Both the position numbers and the translations under genes were made by a program. Below the pieces are notes generated by a model that made no database searches, had not been told where the DNA came from, and saw only the letters and a list, made by a program, of their open reading frames with translations. Below, in pieces: positions 8,650 to 17,617 of a stretch of DNA of 64,000 nucleotides. The stretch lies in NCBI RefSeq assembly GCF_042651485.1, contig NZ_JBHSDH010000013.1, forward strand, positions 1,426,001-1,490,000, read 5' to 3'. The stretch comes from Sphingorhabdus_B arenilitoris. GTDB taxonomy: Bacteria; Pseudomonadota; Alphaproteobacteria; Sphingomonadales; Sphingomonadaceae. The stretch's first letter is position 1; every line of letters begins with the position of its first letter.

Positions 8650-10140
8650 GTGCGTATTGCTTATTCTGTAACAACGGCTTTGTTGCTGACGGGAAGCGTG
8701 ATTTCCTTGGTCACTGGAAACCCGGTTACCGCACAAACCGCCGTTCCCGTGTCGCAAGCCGGCCTCGCACCGGCCGGCGCGCCCAACAGCTTCGCCGATT
8801 TGGCCGCTCAATTGCAGCCGGCGGTTGTCAACATCGCCACCAAGCAAAAGGTCCGCGTCGCAACCAGCTTCAATCCCTTCACTGGCGAACAACGCCCGAT
8901 TGAGCGCGAACAGGCCAGCGGCGGATCGGGCTTCATCATTTCGTCCGATGGTTATATCGTAACGAATAACCACGTCATTGCCAGCGGCACTGGGCAGAAT
9001 GATGAAGTAGATAGCGTCACCGTCACCTTATTTGGCGGCAAGGAATATGCAGCGGAAATTATTGGCCGCGACGTGACCTCCGACGTGGCGGTGATTAAGA
9101 TTAAGGCAAAGGACCTTCCTTTTGTGGAAATGGCGTCATCGCAGGAAAGCCGCGTCGGTGACTGGGTGATTGCCATCGGCAACCCGCTGGGCCTTGGCAG
9201 CACGGTGACCGCAGGGATTATTTCCGCATTACAACGTAATATCGGCGCGGGCGGCGCGTATGACCGGTTTATTCAAACCGACACCGCGATCAACCCCGGC
9301 AACAGCGGCGGTCCTTTGTTCAACCTCAAAGGGCAAGTCATTGGCATCAACAACCGCCTGATTTCGCCCATTGGCGCGAATATCGGCGTGGGCTTTGCTA
9401 TCCCCGCAGAAGAAGCAGAACCAGTTGTAGAGGCACTGCGCAAGGGCGAAAAGCTGCAGCGTGGTTACCTGGGAATTGGTATTCGCCCCGTGGATGAAGA
9501 TACCGCCGATTCGCTGGGCATCGCAAAAAATCGCGGTGAGCTTGTAGGTAATATTCAGCCCAATCAACCGGCGGCGAAAGCTGGATTGATGGAAGGTGAC
9601 ATTGTGCTCAAAGTCGCGGGCAAAGAGGTAACCCCAGAGCAGACTTTGTCTTACATTGTTGCGAATATCAAACCCGGCACCAAAATCACGCTCGACATAT
9701 TGCGCAAGGGCAAACCGAAAAAGATCGATGTTGTCGTTGGCGAACGGCCAACCGAACAGGAAATCGCGCAAAGCAATTTCAACCCAGATGAAGAAAAAGA
9801 TTTTCAAGGCGATACCGAAAGCAGCGATGCGAAAGTCATTCGTGACAGCTTTGGTATCAGCGTCCTGCCGATGGATGAACGCATCGCCCGTCAGCTCGGT
9901 ATGCCCGCCGACCAAAAAGGCCTTGTGGTTGACATTGTCGGGCGCGCCGGAACTGCCGCAGCAAAAGGACTGCGCCGGGGCAATGTGATTGTATCTGCAA
10001 ATTACAAGGACATTGGCACAACAGCGGACCTCGTCGCGGCGATCAAAGAAGCCAAAACTGCCGGCCGCCGCACGCTTCTTTTGGGGGTAAAACCGCAGCG
10101 CGGCGCAACCCAATATGTGGCGGTTGCTATCGCTGAATAA
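8650..10140 (+). CDS. degP: Do-family periplasmic serine endoprotease (DegP/DegQ/MucD-like)
   Basis: 496-residue periplasmic protease/chaperone. A Sec signal peptide ends near residue 28. The trypsin-like domain shows the catalytic triad: His in VTNNHV, Asp in TSDVAVIKI and Ser in NPGNSGGP. Two PDZ domains follow (about 280-370 and 395-490). The GTG start has AGAGAGGAAA just upstream. In many alphaproteobacteria the gene follows hflKC, as here, 170 bases away, linking membrane and periplasmic protein quality control. DegP, DegQ and MucD cannot be told apart from sequence alone. Confidence 0.94.
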   Translation: MRIAYSVTTALLLTGSVISLVTGNPVTAQTAVPVSQAGLAPAGAPNSFADLAAQLQPAVVNIATKQKVRVATSFNPFTGEQRPIEREQASGGSGFIISSDGYIVTNNHVIASGTGQNDEVDSVTVTLFGGKEYAAEIIGRDVTSDVAVIKIKAKDLPFVEMASSQESRVGDWVIAIGNPLGLGSTVTAGIISALQRNIGAGGAYDRFIQTDTAINPGNSGGPLFNLKGQVIGINNRLISPIGANIGVGFAIPAEEAEPVVEALRKGEKLQRGYLGIGIRPVDEDTADSLGIAKNRGELVGNIQPNQPAAKAGLMEGDIVLKVAGKEVTPEQTLSYIVANIKPGTKITLDILRKGKPKKIDVVVGERPTEQEIAQSNFNPDEEKDFQGDTESSDAKVIRDSFGISVLPMDERIARQLGMPADQKGLVVDIVGRAGTAAAKGLRRGNVIVSANYKDIGTTADLVAAIKEAKTAGRRTLLLGVKPQRGATQYVAVAIAE

Positions 10141-10160
10141 ACCAGCTGAACCGAATAGAA

Positions 10161-10196
10161 AAAGCCCCGCATTGACAGTCAGTGCGGGGCTTTTTT
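10161..10196 (+). terminator. Rho-independent terminator of the protease gene
   Basis: Perfect 11-bp stem AAAGCCCCGCA/TGCGGGGCTTT with an 11-base loop (10172-10182), followed by TTTTTT. It starts 20 bases after the protease stop codon. The flanking A-tract could also let it act on the minus strand. Confidence 0.92.
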
Positions 10197-10398
10197 ATGT
10201 TCAACGGCCTTGCGCTTAGCAAACAGTGGCCTGGCCTAGGCCATTGGGGACCGTCATCCGTTGATCACCATCGCCTGGCCATCCCAGCGCCATAATAAAA
10301 CGCCAAATATACCTTAACTTTTGTAATTTATAGATTGAGCCAATCGCTGCTCTGGCTTAGTCAGGCGCGAGAACTTATAGCGGGTTCAGGGGACAGCA

Positions 10399-11712
10399 AT
10401 GAGAAAACTATTCACAGCAGCAATATTGGGTGCAGGCTTGCTAGCCGCGCCTGCCATTGCACAAGATGCCGCAGCGGCTTCACCTGAAGTGCTGACCGAT
10501 AGCGGGGATACAGCATGGATTTTAACCGCGTCGGCATTGGTGCTGATGATGACGTTGCCGGGACTGGCGCTATTTTATGGCGGTCTGGTCCGCGCCAAAA
10601 ATTTCCTGTCGGTGCTGGTGCAAATCGGAGCGATTACGGCCCTTGTGTCGCTTTTATGGGTGGTGATTGGCTATAGCCTCGCATTTTCCTCCGATGGCGG
10701 CCCCTATATTGGAACCGTTCAAAATTTCATGTTTAATCAGATGCTTGCTGTACGGGAAGGGCAAACAATAGGGGAGCTGGTTTTTGGGCTGTTCCAAATG
10801 ACCTTCGCAATCATAACGCCCGCGCTGATTGTAGGCGCATGGGTGGAACGAGCGCGTTTCGGGTGGGTTGTGGCGTTTTCGGCGCTATGGTCGCTGCTGG
10901 TCTATGCGCCGGTTGCTCGCTGGATATGGGGCAATGGATTTTTGGCCGAAGGCGGCACGATTGATTTTGCAGGTGGCATTGTCGTTCACACGACCGCAGG
11001 TATTTCCGCGCTGGTCGTCGCTATCATGCTGGGCAAGCGTGCAGGCTTCCCCAAAACATTGATGCTACCGCATAGCCCCGCGCTGACCGTGGCCGGTGCA
11101 GGCCTGTTATGGGTGGGCTGGTTTGGTTTTAACGGCGGATCGGCTCTGACGGCGAGCGATCTGGGCGCGGCCAGTGCGATCATCAACACGCATATCGCGG
11201 CATCCATGGCCGCGCTAATCTGGATGTTTGTTGAAAAAATAAAGGTGGGCAAGGCAACGGCGGTCGGTTTCGCGACAGGCGCAATTGCCGGACTGGCAAC
11301 GATCACGCCCGCTGCAGGTTCGGTTGGTCCGGGCGGCGCGGTGATATTGGGACTATTGGGCGGGCTGGTTTGCTTTTATGCGGTTGGCCTCGTCAAAGGC
11401 ACATTGCAAATTGACGATAGCTTGGACGTGTTTGCGGTGCACGGCGTCGGCGGCATATTGGGTTCGATCCTATTGGCTATTTTCGCGAGTGAAAGCTTTG
11501 GCGGTGCGGGCTATGGCGAAGGCGCCAGCATGGCGTCACAGCTGTGGATTCAGGTGAAAGCTGTGGGCATTGTCGCGGTCTATTCCGCGGTGGTCACGCT
11601 CGTTATCGGCTATATGGTATCCATGGTCATCCCGATGCGCGCCAGCGAAGATGCCGAACGCGACGGGCTCGATATTGCGAGCCATGGCGAGCGGGCATGG
11701 GATTTGGATTAG
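10399..11712 (+). CDS. amt: Ammonium transporter (first of two Amt genes)
   Basis: 437-residue Amt/MEP/Rh channel for NH4+/NH3 uptake. A cleavable signal peptide (residues 1-22, ending AIAQD) is followed by eleven predicted membrane segments. Family marks: PGLALFYGGLVRAKN, the pore motif region with conserved His in VVHTTAGISAL, and FAVHGVGGILGSI. The cytoplasmic tail SEDAERDGLDIASHGERAWDLD is the PII-interacting type. Unlike the second copy it has no PII gene beside it and no sigma-54 promoter that I can see. The 258 bases before it hold the protease terminator and a 12-bp TGGCCTAGGCCA palindrome at 10232-10243. Confidence 0.95.
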   Translation: MRKLFTAAILGAGLLAAPAIAQDAAAASPEVLTDSGDTAWILTASALVLMMTLPGLALFYGGLVRAKNFLSVLVQIGAITALVSLLWVVIGYSLAFSSDGGPYIGTVQNFMFNQMLAVREGQTIGELVFGLFQMTFAIITPALIVGAWVERARFGWVVAFSALWSLLVYAPVARWIWGNGFLAEGGTIDFAGGIVVHTTAGISALVVAIMLGKRAGFPKTLMLPHSPALTVAGAGLLWVGWFGFNGGSALTASDLGAASAIINTHIAASMAALIWMFVEKIKVGKATAVGFATGAIAGLATITPAAGSVGPGGAVILGLLGGLVCFYAVGLVKGTLQIDDSLDVFAVHGVGGILGSILLAIFASESFGGAGYGEGASMASQLWIQVKAVGIVAVYSAVVTLVIGYMVSMVIPMRASEDAERDGLDIASHGERAWDLD

Positions 11713-11725
11713 GGTCAGGACCTAA
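11709..11725. repeat. Short 3'-end repeat, copy 1
   Basis: TTAGGGTCAGGACCTAA, an imperfect inverted repeat that contains the amt stop codon and lies between the convergent amt and acyl-CoA dehydrogenase genes. Its 15-base core AGGGTCAGGACCTAA recurs exactly at 59831-59845; related copies are at 19067, 25184 and 36629. Confidence 0.7.
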
Positions 11726-11753
11726 ACGATAGCCACCACTCTAGCAGGCAGGT

Positions 11754-12914
11754 TCACCGCCGCTGGTCAAAACGGCGGCCGATCATTGCGCTGGCGATAT
11801 TCACTTTTTGAATGTCGATTGCGCCGCCCGCTATGCCCCATCCCCATGCGTCGCGCATCCGGCGTTCCATCGGATATTGGCTGGAATAGCCATAGCCGCC
11901 CATCATCTGCACCGCATTGCCCGTGACGCTGCGCGCGATTTGATTGGCAAAGCATTTCGCTGTGCTGCTGTCGAGGATGGATGGAAGGCCATTATCGGCA
12001 TTAACCGCTGCCCGGTGGATTAACAGGCGTGCGGCCTCCACCTCCATCTGCATTTCGGCGAATTTCATCTGAACCGCCTGAAAATCGGCGAGCGGCTTGC
12101 CAAATTGCTGCCGCTGCTGAACATATGCCAGTACGTCTTCCAGCGCCCCTGATGCCTGTGCCAGCGCCATGGTCGCATTGCCGCATCGTTCCAGATCAAA
12201 TGCCTCCATCAACTTGGCAAAGCCGCCCGCCGGGACCACAATATTACCCAGCGGAACGCGGACATTGTCGAGATAAATATCCGCAGACGGAACCCCGCGA
12301 AAACCCATCAGCTGTTCCGGCTCTCCGAAACTTAATCCCGGCGTATCTTTTTCTACCAGCACCGCGCCTATCCCTTTGGCACCCGGCGCATCGGATAGCC
12401 GGGTATAGATCAAATAGGCATCGCTATGCCCGCCGCCCGAGCACCACCGCTTTGTGCCGTTTAGGATTACGTGATCCCCATCAGTTATGCCGCGCGTTTT
12501 CAAATCGGTCAGCGCGGTTCCGGCATCGGGTTCCGACATCGAAACAGCGACGATCATCTCGCCTGCACATACAGCCGGAACGACCCGTTTTTTAAGCGCA
12601 TCGGGCGCAAAGTGGCGGATGGCATGGACGGGCCCTACATTTGCTTCAAAAGCCGGAAATGCGACCGCGCTCGATATTTTGGCCAGCTCTTCCAAAACGA
12701 TGAGCGCTTCCAGATTGCCCAGCCCCATGCCGCCAAGTTCAGCCGGGATATTTATCCCCAAAAACCCCATTTGTGCCATACGTTGCACCATAGTATGAGG
12801 TAAAGCCGAGTTATTCTCCTCACATTGGGATACGAGCGGCGCCAACTCTTTTTGAGCGAAGGCACGTGCGCTGCGCTGCAATGCCAGCTGTTCCTCCGTA
12901 AGGTTGAAATCCAT
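11754..12914 (-). CDS. Acyl-CoA dehydrogenase
   Basis: 386-residue FAD enzyme oxidising an acyl-CoA to the 2-enoyl-CoA. It has the usual N-terminal helical domain, the middle beta domain (SEPDAGTALTDLKTRG; WCSGG) and the C-terminal helical domain with QMMGGYGYSSQYPMERRMRDA. The length is standard. The ATG at 12914 has AGGAGA 8 bases upstream. It stands alone between amt (convergent) and the PilZ gene. A perfect 18-bp inverted repeat covers its leader. Chain-length specificity cannot be inferred. Confidence 0.94.
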   Translation of the reverse strand: MDFNLTEEQLALQRSARAFAQKELAPLVSQCEENNSALPHTMVQRMAQMGFLGINIPAELGGMGLGNLEALIVLEELAKISSAVAFPAFEANVGPVHAIRHFAPDALKKRVVPAVCAGEMIVAVSMSEPDAGTALTDLKTRGITDGDHVILNGTKRWCSGGGHSDAYLIYTRLSDAPGAKGIGAVLVEKDTPGLSFGEPEQLMGFRGVPSADIYLDNVRVPLGNIVVPAGGFAKLMEAFDLERCGNATMALAQASGALEDVLAYVQQRQQFGKPLADFQAVQMKFAEMQMEVEAARLLIHRAAVNADNGLPSILDSSTAKCFANQIARSVTGNAVQMMGGYGYSSQYPMERRMRDAWGWGIAGGAIDIQKVNIASAMIGRRFDQRR

Positions 12915-12928
12915 GGCTCCATCTCCTT

Positions 12929-12946
12929 TTTAATCGTGTGATTAAA
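12929..12946 (-). promoter_or_regulatory. Perfect palindrome in the acyl-CoA dehydrogenase leader
   Basis: TTTAATC-GTGT-GATTAAA, a perfect 7-bp inverted repeat with a 4-base spacer, immediately upstream of the Shine-Dalgarno of the acyl-CoA dehydrogenase gene. Size and position suit a dimeric repressor operator (TetR- or MarR-type), but it could also be a small RNA hairpin. The regulator is not in the window. Confidence 0.45.
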
Positions 12947-13027
12947 CATGAAGCTGGCTTTGCCGAGCGTCAATGAAAAATGGAGCTATAACAGCCTGCA
13001 TGTTCCGTTTGATCTTGAACGACGCAT

Positions 13028-13357
13028 CTATGCCAGATCGAATGCCATTTTTTTGAGCAAATCTATATCTATCGGTAAATCAAACCGGCAGCCATAGCAC
13101 TGCCCTTCGCGCCAAATAATCGTGGCCCCTGTCATCACAATATTATCGAGGCTGAACATGATTCTGTCGCCGGGGAGAAGCGACGCAGGCGTGTAAAGGC
13201 GGCAGCCATAGACGGCAATCTCCGAAATATGGGCTTCATGCCGCCCCATTTTGCCCGTCTGCAATTGTACGAGGCGCAGCGCGACGATGTGGCGCGATGC
13301 CTCGCGCCGGTCCACGCGGTTGCCACGCCGCTGTTGGGGTAATCTTTCATGCCGCAT
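13028..13357 (-). CDS. PilZ-domain protein
   Basis: 109-residue single-domain protein. The c-di-GMP-binding signature is visible as RVDRREASR (the RxxxR motif, residues about 12-20) and a degenerate second motif SEIAVYGCRL where D/NxSxxG is expected. The ATG at 13357 is preceded by GGAGG at good spacing, which favours it over the TTG two codons upstream. It probably acts as a cytoplasmic c-di-GMP effector; its target is unknown. The upstream 100 bases contain TTAAC half-sites, a possible CtrA link. A GGDEF cyclase gene lies at 36.7 kb. Confidence 0.82.
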   Translation of the reverse strand: MRHERLPQQRRGNRVDRREASRHIVALRLVQLQTGKMGRHEAHISEIAVYGCRLYTPASLLPGDRIMFSLDNIVMTGATIIWREGQCYGCRFDLPIDIDLLKKMAFDLA

Positions 13358-13463
13358 GGTCAATGCCTCCTTTTAGCGGAGGGCTAGTTAAGCGGCCGGT
13401 GGTTAACGATCACCTGCAACCTGTCCATAGTGGAGCAGTTCAAAATCTCGCACTAGCTGCGGG

Positions 13464-14867
13464 TTAGTCGCCCGTAAGAATCCGGTCGACCAACTGCTTA
13501 ACGGTAGGAACAAAACCATTGGAATAAAAAGGATCTTTGCCAAACATATACGCGCTATGTCCCGCAAACATCAGATTTTCATCAATCGGTTCACCATGAG
13601 CAATATTTTGCAACGCTTTTTGAATGCAGAAACTGCGCGGATCGGCCAGACGGCCCGTGCTGTTATTGTCATGGTCTTTCCACGACGAAAAACCGCAATG
13701 CGATAGGCATCCCATGCAATCCTTCTGATCTTTGCGGATCACATCGCGCGACGGCGGGGTGACGAAAACCAGCGTGTCATCGGGCGTCTTCAACGCTTCG
13801 GTAAAGCCGCGGGCATAATATTCGCGGGCCTTCATCAAATCGCCCGGCGTTACCCAGAAATTCTTACCCTTTACGCCGACATCCAGCTGCGCGCTATGCA
13901 AATCATCTTGTTCTTTGCGGAACGCGATCTGCCGGTCGCTGCGCGCTTGCAGCTCTTGCAAAAATGGATTGATCACCGCGCTCGAATAAAAACCAGTCGG
14001 TGAAAATTTATGCAGCAGCACGCCGTCCTCAGGGATTTTCGTCAGCGCATCTTTCCATCCTTGCGGAATGGGGCTTTCCTGTGTCAACAGGGGCCGGGTG
14101 CCATATTGAAACGCAATCTGGCCCAACTCTTCATTGTCAATCCAGTCATTCCAATCGCGCAAATGCCAAACGCCGCCCGCCATAATAATCGGCAAGTCAT
14201 CCGATATACCCTCGGCACGCATCACGTCACGTAGCGCCTTTACCCGGGGATAGGGATCTTCGGGAGAGCGCGGGTCTTCGGCATTGGACAGGCCATTATG
14301 CCCTCCGGCGAGCCAAGGGTCTTCATAGACCACAGCGGCCATCCATTCGGGCACTTTATGATAAGCCCGCTTCCAAAGCGCGCGAAATGCCCGGGCGGAG
14401 CTTATGATCGGAAGATAGAAAACTTCATACTGAGCTGCAATTTCAGAGAGCTTATAAGGCATACCCGCACCGCAGGTTACGCCCTGCACCATGCCCTTGG
14501 TTTGCTCCAACACGCCATGCAATATACGCTGAGCGCCGCCCATTTCCCACAGGACATTGATGTTTATCGCGCCTTTACCGCCGGCGATTTCATAGGCACG
14601 CTTAATCTGTGCTACGGCGCCTCTTATGCCATATTCGACAAGCTCTTCGTGTCGTTCTTCGCGGGTTCGTCCATGGAACACTTGCGGGATGACATTGCCA
14701 TTTTCGTCATAGCTATCGGCATTCACAGCAGAAATTGTGCCAATGCCGCCTGCGGCTGCCCAAGCGCCGCTGCTGGCATGATTCGTTGCTGCAACGCCTT
14801 TGCCGCCTTCGATTAACGGCCAAACTTCACGTCCAGCATATAGTATGGGTTTCAGACCCTTAAACAC
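13464..14867 (-). CDS. Nitronate monooxygenase-family flavoprotein with cysteine-rich tail
   Basis: 467-residue FMN-dependent TIM-barrel protein of the nitronate monooxygenase/2-nitropropane dioxygenase family. Family features are the start with GG(I)GTIS, the central GVTCGAGMPYKL and the PIIMAGGVWHL phosphate-binding region. It is about 100 residues longer than classical nitronate monooxygenases; the extra C-terminal part carries DCMGCLSHCGFSSW, a cluster of three cysteines and a histidine that could bind metal. The start is the GTG at 14867; the next in-frame ATG would delete the N-terminal strand. The real substrate is uncertain. Confidence 0.8.
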   Translation of the reverse strand: MFKGLKPILYAGREVWPLIEGGKGVAATNHASSGAWAAAGGIGTISAVNADSYDENGNVIPQVFHGRTREERHEELVEYGIRGAVAQIKRAYEIAGGKGAININVLWEMGGAQRILHGVLEQTKGMVQGVTCGAGMPYKLSEIAAQYEVFYLPIISSARAFRALWKRAYHKVPEWMAAVVYEDPWLAGGHNGLSNAEDPRSPEDPYPRVKALRDVMRAEGISDDLPIIMAGGVWHLRDWNDWIDNEELGQIAFQYGTRPLLTQESPIPQGWKDALTKIPEDGVLLHKFSPTGFYSSAVINPFLQELQARSDRQIAFRKEQDDLHSAQLDVGVKGKNFWVTPGDLMKAREYYARGFTEALKTPDDTLVFVTPPSRDVIRKDQKDCMGCLSHCGFSSWKDHDNNSTGRLADPRSFCIQKALQNIAHGEPIDENLMFAGHSAYMFGKDPFYSNGFVPTVKQLVDRILTGD

Positions 14868-14948
14868 AATATTCGACCCCTATTATCTTAATTCTGTTCG
14901 CAAAATTTCTGCGCATCCCGCTGCTGCGGTTCGCGCTAGACTATCATC

Positions 14949-16094
14949 CTAATCTTGTCGCGCAAAATCGGCACGGCCCATGGCACTGCCGTATAGCTGC
15001 CGATAACGCGCGAACATACGCTGTTCGTCATATTCATTATAGGCTTTGTTGCGATTTCGTTCGCCCAATCTTTCCCGCAAATCTGGATCGCTTGCCAGCG
15101 TCCGTATCGCCTCCGCCAACGCATCATCATCTCTTGGCACGATATAGGGACGGGATTGTTCATCAACAATAGAACGCACGTCTCCGACATCGGTTGCGGC
15201 AACCGCGCAGCCTGCCGCCATCGCCTCAATCAGTGATATCGGATATTGCTCGCTGTCGGATGATAAAGCAAATATATCGAACAAGCCGATATATCGGGCA
15301 GGGTCACGGACGAACCCCGGCATCATTAACCGTTTTTCCATGCCCAATTGCCGGGCCAATGCCTCGATATTGCTGCGCTGTGGCCCGTCGCCGGCAATCG
15401 CAAGCTTTACATGATCACCCGCCGCCGCGACCGCGCGCAGCAGGCGCGGGATATTTTTCACTTCTCGCAGCCCCGCGACGGTGCCGACAACCACCTCTCC
15501 GTCCCGTTTCTTAAATCCGGGGAACGATCCTTTTTGGCATATTTTCGAATAACGCTTAACATCCACTCCATTGGGAAAACGCGCGACTTTTTCAAATGGT
15601 TGATGCCAGCGTTTTACCGCAATTTCTTGGAGCATTTTTGACGGGACGACCAATGCGTGACTGCGTTGCAGCGCGATTGTGCGGAACCAATTACGTTTGC
15701 GGCTCAATCGTTCGATTTCATCTGCCTCAAATCCATCCTCATGGTGGATCAATGGACTCAGCCCCATTGTCTTACCCAGCAATGTATGCGCCATCACGCC
15801 ATCCATCGCGCCCCAATTATAGCTAAGGATAAGGTTGAACCGTTTCATATATTTCGCGATTTGCCGGTATCGCCCCATGCCCGGCACACCTTGCAGCGAC
15901 GGCGCAGCATCGCCGGGAAATTCAACTTTGATATTTTTGTCAATCGCGTCGCGTGCGCCCAGCGCATTTGCATCAGCGCTCAAAACCACATGTTCGGCCA
16001 AATCGCCAAAGTGATTCATCAACTTTACCGACCGGGCTTCTTTTCCGCCCAGATCAAAACTGCTGTGCAAATGCAAAATGCGTGCCCGCGCCAT
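14949..16094 (-). CDS. Glycosyltransferase, GT4 family
   Basis: 381-residue GT-B fold enzyme. The N-terminal acceptor half begins ARILHLHSSFDLGGKEARS with the glycine-rich family loop. The C-terminal half has the GT4 donor-binding sequence GTVAGLREVKNIPRLL, AIAGDGPQR and the E-x7-E type motif in SSDSEQYPISLIEAMAAG. It probably transfers a sugar from a nucleotide donor to a lipid or polysaccharide at the cytoplasmic face. No other polysaccharide gene is adjacent. It lies 37 bases from, and is divergent to, selO. Confidence 0.88.
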   Translation of the reverse strand: MARARILHLHSSFDLGGKEARSVKLMNHFGDLAEHVVLSADANALGARDAIDKNIKVEFPGDAAPSLQGVPGMGRYRQIAKYMKRFNLILSYNWGAMDGVMAHTLLGKTMGLSPLIHHEDGFEADEIERLSRKRNWFRTIALQRSHALVVPSKMLQEIAVKRWHQPFEKVARFPNGVDVKRYSKICQKGSFPGFKKRDGEVVVGTVAGLREVKNIPRLLRAVAAAGDHVKLAIAGDGPQRSNIEALARQLGMEKRLMMPGFVRDPARYIGLFDIFALSSDSEQYPISLIEAMAAGCAVAATDVGDVRSIVDEQSRPYIVPRDDDALAEAIRTLASDPDLRERLGERNRNKAYNEYDEQRMFARYRQLYGSAMGRADFARQD

Positions 16095-16131
16095 GCTTGC
16101 CTTTCCCTATTGCTATGACCATTGAGGACAT

Positions 16132-17514
16132 ATGAATATTAAACCTTCCCCTGGCGCTTACAACGCCGATCCGAAAATCACCAGCCTTGGTTCACAAATT
16201 GGTGATCCTGTCCGCCCTGCCGATTTTCCGCACACCAAATTGCGGTTCCGTAATGACCGGTGGGCGGCGACCGTTGGCCTGGCCGAACTCAGCGATCAGC
16301 AGTGGCTGGCGCATTTCGGACGCTTTGATCCTCTGCCCGGTAATTTGCCGCAACCGCTGGCGCTGCGCTATCATGGCCATCAATTCCGCAATTATAACCC
16401 CGAAATCGGCGATGGCCGGGGGTTTTTGTTCGCGCAGCTGCGCGACGGCGCAGGCCGGTTGATGGACCTTGGCACCAAAGGTTCTGGCACAACACCTTAC
16501 AGCCGGGGCGGCGACGGACGATTGACGTTAAAGGGAGGCGTCCGCGAAATATTGGCGACCGAAATGCTAGAGGCGCTCGGCGTAGAGACTTCGAAAACAT
16601 TTTCCCTGATCGAAACTGGTGAACAGCTGATGCGCGGGGACGAACCATCGCCCACCCGCTCGGCTGTGCTCGTCCGGTTAAGCCACAGCCATATCCGCAT
16701 TGGGACATTTCAACGCATCGCCTTTGAACAAGACGAAGAGATGATGGCAAATCTGGTCCACTATTGCATGACGTTTTTATACAATGATCGAAAAAACGCC
16801 TCCGATCCTGCGGCTTTGTTGAACCTAGCCATGGAGCGGATTGCGGATCAAGCAGCAGCCTTCATGGTCGCGGGCTTCGTTCACGGCGTGCTCAACACCG
16901 ATAATATCAACATCACCGGTGAAAGCTTTGACTATGGCCCATGGCGTTTCACGCAATTTTGGGACCCGCGTTTCACGGCGGCGTATTTTGACGATTATGG
17001 ATTATACGCCTTTGGGCGGCAGGCCGAAACGATGCACTGGAATCTAGGCCAGCTCGCCGTCGCGCTGCGGCTCATTTGTGATGCGCCGCCACTGATTGAG
17101 GCATTGGAGCGATTTCCCCAGCTATTCCAATCAAGACTGATTAGTCGGTTTTTATGGCGACTTGGCGTCAAATCCGCGGGAGATGAGCAAGACCGGGCGT
17201 TGGTCGAGGCGGCCGAGCGGGCTATGATCCAAGATAATATTGCGGTGGATAACATGTTCCACGCCCATCACGGTGGGCGCAGCGATGCAAAATTGGGGCA
17301 TAGCGACGCCTATGCCAATTTGATGGGGCAGCTGCGCGGATATAAGGGCGAAACGCACGGCCACCCTTATTGGCAATCAGAAAAAACCTGCTCTCTATTG
17401 ATCGACGAGGTGGAGATGATCTGGGATGCAATATCCGAACGGGACGATTGGGGCCCGCTGACCCAAAAGATTGAGGAAATTAGGCAAATGGGCGTTGCTC
17501 TGCGCGGCGGATAA
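16132..17514 (+). CDS. selO: SelO (YdiU) protein adenylyltransferase
   Basis: 460-residue pseudokinase-fold enzyme that transfers AMP from ATP to hydroxyl side chains of proteins, linked to redox stress. Seen: RYHGHQFRNYNPEIGDGRG, GTKGSGTTPYSRGGDGRLTLKGGVREIL (nucleotide-binding region), and VLNTDNINITGESFDYGPW, which holds the metal-binding Asn and Asp. The ATG at 16132 has GAGGACAT upstream. The length is slightly below E. coli's. It stands alone, divergent from the glycosyltransferase. Confidence 0.95.
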   Translation: MNIKPSPGAYNADPKITSLGSQIGDPVRPADFPHTKLRFRNDRWAATVGLAELSDQQWLAHFGRFDPLPGNLPQPLALRYHGHQFRNYNPEIGDGRGFLFAQLRDGAGRLMDLGTKGSGTTPYSRGGDGRLTLKGGVREILATEMLEALGVETSKTFSLIETGEQLMRGDEPSPTRSAVLVRLSHSHIRIGTFQRIAFEQDEEMMANLVHYCMTFLYNDRKNASDPAALLNLAMERIADQAAAFMVAGFVHGVLNTDNINITGESFDYGPWRFTQFWDPRFTAAYFDDYGLYAFGRQAETMHWNLGQLAVALRLICDAPPLIEALERFPQLFQSRLISRFLWRLGVKSAGDEQDRALVEAAERAMIQDNIAVDNMFHAHHGGRSDAKLGHSDAYANLMGQLRGYKGETHGHPYWQSEKTCSLLIDEVEMIWDAISERDDWGPLTQKIEEIRQMGVALRGG

Positions 17515-17617
17515 TGCCGCAAACCTCGCAAAAAATCCCGGAAATGGTAAGCAATTATTTAACTTTAAACGCTACGGCTTGGTCGAAGCCCCTTAGATAA
17601 TAGCATAAAGTCGACCC

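Noticed and set aside
10232..10243. TGGCCTAGGCCA palindrome before the first amt gene
   Set aside because: Perfect but only 12 bp and GC-rich; such short palindromes are expected by chance, and nothing else supports an operator.
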